A stretch of DNA of 6,441 bases, from positions 1-6,441 of the forward strand of contig JAOUOM010000121.1 of the NCBI GenBank assembly GCA_029880385.1, given 5' to 3'. The notes beneath the pieces are model-generated. The model was not told the origin of the DNA, made no database searches, and saw only the letters and a program-made list of their open reading frames with translations. Source of the DNA: Cyclobacteriaceae bacterium (GTDB lineage: Bacteria; Bacteroidota; Bacteroidia; Cytophagales; Cyclobacteriaceae). Position numbers and translations under genes: made by a program. Below are positions 4,695 through 6,441 of this stretch, piece by piece (within the stretch, counting starts at the first letter, position 1; every line of letters begins with the position of its first letter).

Positions 4695-5873
4695 ATGAAC
4701 CGGAACCATGTGACCCAATCCAGCTATGTCTTTATCTACCTGACCAACGAGACGAACAGTGCGCTACCCGTCTACTTCGACGACCTCTCCGTGACGCATA
4801 CCAGCCGGGTGGTACAGCAGCTCGACTATTATCCCTTCGGGATGGAGATGGCCCATAGCTGGCAGCAGCTACCCAACACCATCGCCAACCGCTACCGCTA
4901 CAATGCAGGAAGTGAAAAGAATGAAAATACAGGAGATTATGAAACCGATTTCAGGCATTATAATCCATTGATTGGACGGTTCTCCTCAATGGACCCACAC
5001 GCTGCGTATTATTCGTCCGTTTCACCTTATAATTACGCCTTTAGTAATCCAATACTGTTCAATGACCCATATGGTCTTGATGCCATTGAAGTCATAGGGG
5101 ATGATATCATTATACATTGGGATTCAGTAGGGGGATATGGAAGTACATGGACACGAGTAGTTGGATCTCATGATTTTGAAACTCTTGAAGAGACATATTC
5201 ATATCTTGGGCAAATGGGTTCGATGAATGGAATGGCCAGTGTAAATGGTGGATATAGTGGTGAAGTTTATACTGGTCCTGCTCAAAATATTAAGCTGACT
5301 TTTGAAAATGGTGAATTGGTAAAAGTGGAAAGTTTCTATTTTAAAGTACTCGGGCCTCCAGGAAGTGCATTGCAAGGCTATGTGGATACATACACTTTTG
5401 AAAGAACTACTCAGAATCAACCTTCGGGGGGGGGTGACGTAGATTTCTGGAAATCTAACGCTAGTGTTGATTTAGGAATGACAGGTGTTGGAATCGCTAA
5501 TGATGTTGTTAATTTATCGGGTGAGATCACTTCAATGCATGTGGCGCATGGTTTACAAAAGATCACAGCAGCTCAAGCAGTAGGACTTGCAAAAATGACT
5601 AAGGCGACAGCAATTATTGGAGGCGTTGTTACGGTGGGAGTTGCTGGATACGAGTATAAAACAGGTAATTTTGATTCCCATAGTATTGTAGATATTACAG
5701 CAGGGGTTATCTTGTTAGGTGTAGGTGTAACTGGAGCAATTTTGGTATCTCCAGGAATTCTGACTGGAGCCGCTGCAGTGGGACTTATTTATGGAGTTTC
5801 ATCCGCAGTGGGTAGCGAATGGTTTGATGACTATACCAACCATGCTGGAAGAGACTGGATATATGGTAAATGA
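4695..5873 (+). CDS. RHS repeat-associated core protein fragment with hydrophobic C-terminal tip
   Basis: This 392-residue product carries only the end of an RHS core (about 10-129): SYVFIYLTNE, VYFDDLSVTHT, DYYPFGMEMAHSW, NRYRYN, RHYNPLIGRFSSMDPHA, SPYNYAFSNPI and the closing NDPYGLD (123-129). A spacer (130-206) and the linker shared with the upstream orphan (207-242) follow. The unique tip (243-392) has Gly/Ala-rich hydrophobic segments at about 304-321, 331-352 and 353-373 and ends WFDDYTNHAGRDWIYGK. RHS cores form a cage around a C-terminal toxin, but intact Bacteroidota proteins are typically well over 1000 residues with a signal or secretion region, so this copy is 5'-truncated. An in-frame TAG lies at 4680-4682, so nothing upstream can be added. 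A G9 run (5426-5434) sits at the linker-tip hinge. The tip resembles a membrane-acting domain, which is inference. A putative immunity gene follows after 13 nt. Confidence 0.85.
   Translation: MNRNHVTQSSYVFIYLTNETNSALPVYFDDLSVTHTSRVVQQLDYYPFGMEMAHSWQQLPNTIANRYRYNAGSEKNENTGDYETDFRHYNPLIGRFSSMDPHAAYYSSVSPYNYAFSNPILFNDPYGLDAIEVIGDDIIIHWDSVGGYGSTWTRVVGSHDFETLEETYSYLGQMGSMNGMASVNGGYSGEVYTGPAQNIKLTFENGELVKVESFYFKVLGPPGSALQGYVDTYTFERTTQNQPSGGGDVDFWKSNASVDLGMTGVGIANDVVNLSGEITSMHVAHGLQKITAAQAVGLAKMTKATAIIGGVVTVGVAGYEYKTGNFDSHSIVDITAGVILLGVGVTGAILVSPGILTGAAAVGLIYGVSSAVGSEWFDDYTNHAGRDWIYGK
5313..5420 (+). repeat. 108-bp direct repeat, copy 2 (Rhs linker)
   Basis: This is the partner of 3282-3389, 2031 bp to the right of it, in the native context between the RHS spacer and the toxin-like tip. 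Homology stops at 5420, directly before CCTTC and the G9 run. It encodes residues 207-242 of the RHS fragment. Confidence 0.97.
5426..5434 (+). promoter_or_regulatory. G9 homopolymer at the linker-tip hinge, possible phase-variation tract
   Basis: Nine consecutive G encode part of PSGGGD in the present in-frame state. Losing one G gives GTG ACG TAG, and gaining one gives GGG TGA, so both single-base changes stop translation within three codons and remove the tip. Long G-runs are common slippage sites in contingency loci. The run is visible; switching is inferred. Confidence 0.5.
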
Positions 5874-5886
5874 TGAAGTTAGAGCA

Positions 5887-6240
5887 ATGAATTTTCTCAT
5901 CAATATTTACTACATGTATATGCGTAAGCATCGTGAGAGAGGGCTCAATGCCGCACGAACGCTTCTGATTATACCACTTACTTTGAATTTCGTTTCATTG
6001 TTCTTCTTCCTGAGTAATAAGGTTATGATTTATCTATTCAATTTTAAAATCAACATTCTTTTACCCGGATTAATATTGATGACAATATTTGGTTTTGGCA
6101 TGATGAAGTATTTGGATACCAAATACACAGAGAATAGTAAATTCTCTGATTTAAATCTGCCTAGTATCTTCTATGTACTGATGCCGGTTCATTATTTGGG
6201 ATCCATCTTACTTGTGATTCTATCATTGCGGTATTTATAG
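5887..6240 (+). CDS. small 3-TM membrane protein, putative immunity protein for the RHS tip
   Basis: The 117-residue product has a Tyr-rich N-terminus (FLINIYYMYMRKHRERG) and hydrophobic segments at about 24-42, 56-73 and 93-113. A charged loop (LDTKYTENSKFSD) lies between TM2 and TM3. I chose the ATG at 5887, 13 nt after the RHS stop, because it gives the same length and TM positions as the protein at 3873-4232. The ATG at 5863 would overlap the RHS gene by 11 nt, and the frame is open back to 5791. The gene is last in the unit, before repeat copy C and a strong terminator. Its immunity role rests on position and on the paralogous pair; no named family is recognised. Confidence 0.75.
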   Translation: MNFLINIYYMYMRKHRERGLNAARTLLIIPLTLNFVSLFFFLSNKVMIYLFNFKINILLPGLILMTIFGFGMMKYLDTKYTENSKFSDLNLPSIFYVLMPVHYLGSILLVILSLRYL

Positions 6241-6272
6241 ACTTCTGCTAGTGATCAAGCTGTCACAGCTAC

Positions 6273-6306
6273 CCCACAGCTACCGCAAGTCCCTAACTCG
6301 GCGTAG
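6273..6306 (+). repeat. REP left arm fused to 17-bp repeat, copy C
   Basis: 6273-6291 (CCCACAGCTACCGCAAGTC) is identical to 4280-4298, the left arm region of the bipartite hairpin. It runs directly into the 17-bp repeat at 6290-6306, in the reverse order to 4245-4298, where the 17-mer comes first. The hairpin's inner part and right arm are missing, as if an insertion or deletion joined two element ends. The A-rich TATAAAAAAGGG tail follows. Confidence 0.85.
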
Positions 6307-6326
6307 ATTATAAAAAAGGGAGCACT

Positions 6327-6353
6327 AGGCATAGCATTCGCTATGCCTTTTTT
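6327..6353 (+). terminator. rho-independent terminator after cassette 2
   Basis: AGGCATAGC (6327-6335), loop ATTC, and GCTATGCCT (6340-6348) form a perfect 9-bp stem followed by a T-tract through 6353. It ends the rightward unit that contains the RHS fragment and its downstream membrane protein. Confidence 0.88.
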
Positions 6354-6441
6354 ATCATGTTTGCTTTCATAGCAAATAATTATCCGTATATTTATAAGCA
6401 ACGAAAGAATCGGTCATGGGCGATAGTTTCAGATCAGGGAC

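Noticed and set aside
5791..5886. Earlier starts for the second immunity-like protein (5791 or 5863)
   Set aside because: They add residues overlapping the RHS tip gene. The 5887 start matches the length and topology of the paralog at 3873-4232.
4245..6306. CRISPR array
   Set aside because: The repeats are only three 17-mers at irregular distances of hundreds of bases with genes between; no spacer structure or cas genes.
6360..6394. Hairpin TTTGCT/AGCAAA and promoter-like TATATTTA after the terminator
   Set aside because: The palindrome has only 6 bp, the -7 match is imperfect and the TTTG spacing of 23 nt is too long; no gene begins in the remaining bases.

Overview
The window looks like chromosomal DNA of a member of the Bacteroidota (Bacteroidetes). 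The evidence is a DnaX with a Bacteroidota-type ATPase core, a TAnnTTTG-type promoter element, no obvious Shine-Dalgarno sequences, and an RHS core of the form common in that phylum. The exact class cannot be fixed from this sequence.

Left third (1-2945): housekeeping genes. dnaX (DNA polymerase III gamma/tau) runs leftwards from 1663. Its zero frame stops at 554, three codons after an uninterrupted A10 run (T10 at 563-572 on the + strand). The -1 frame then stays open to the window edge and encodes a recognisable tau-type C-terminus. This looks like a frameshift or slippage site making both a short gamma-like and a long tau-like product. A consensus DnaA box lies upstream of dnaX. A divergently transcribed two-domain VOC (glyoxalase/dioxygenase-fold) protein follows at 1866-2945. 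A GC-rich block without a gene (2946-3180) separates these genes from the accessory region.

Right half (about 3200-6353): a small accessory island of Rhs-type polymorphic toxin cassettes and REP/RAYT debris. Cassette 1 (3282-4232) is an orphan: a 36-residue linker, a hydrophobic C-terminal domain, and a 3-TM putative immunity protein. Cassette 2 (4695-6240) has the last part of an RHS core (ending DPYGLD), a spacer, the same linker, another hydrophobic C-terminal domain, and another 3-TM putative immunity protein. The linker is a 108-bp direct repeat with only two differences, both synonymous, 2031 bp apart. It is the point where sequence identity stops and the variable toxin tips start. In cassette 2 a G9 run sits at that hinge, and a gain or loss of one G would stop translation at once.

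The cassettes are bounded by REP-like hairpins, three copies of a 17-bp repeat (TCCCTAACTCGGCGTAG), and a 44-codon remnant of a RAYT (REP-associated tyrosine transposase). A clear rho-independent terminator closes the island at 6327-6353. Neither Rhs piece is full length and no secretion signal is visible, so the locus is best read as a reservoir or remnant of toxin tips plus immunity genes. Toxin and immunity functions are inferred from architecture, not demonstrated.
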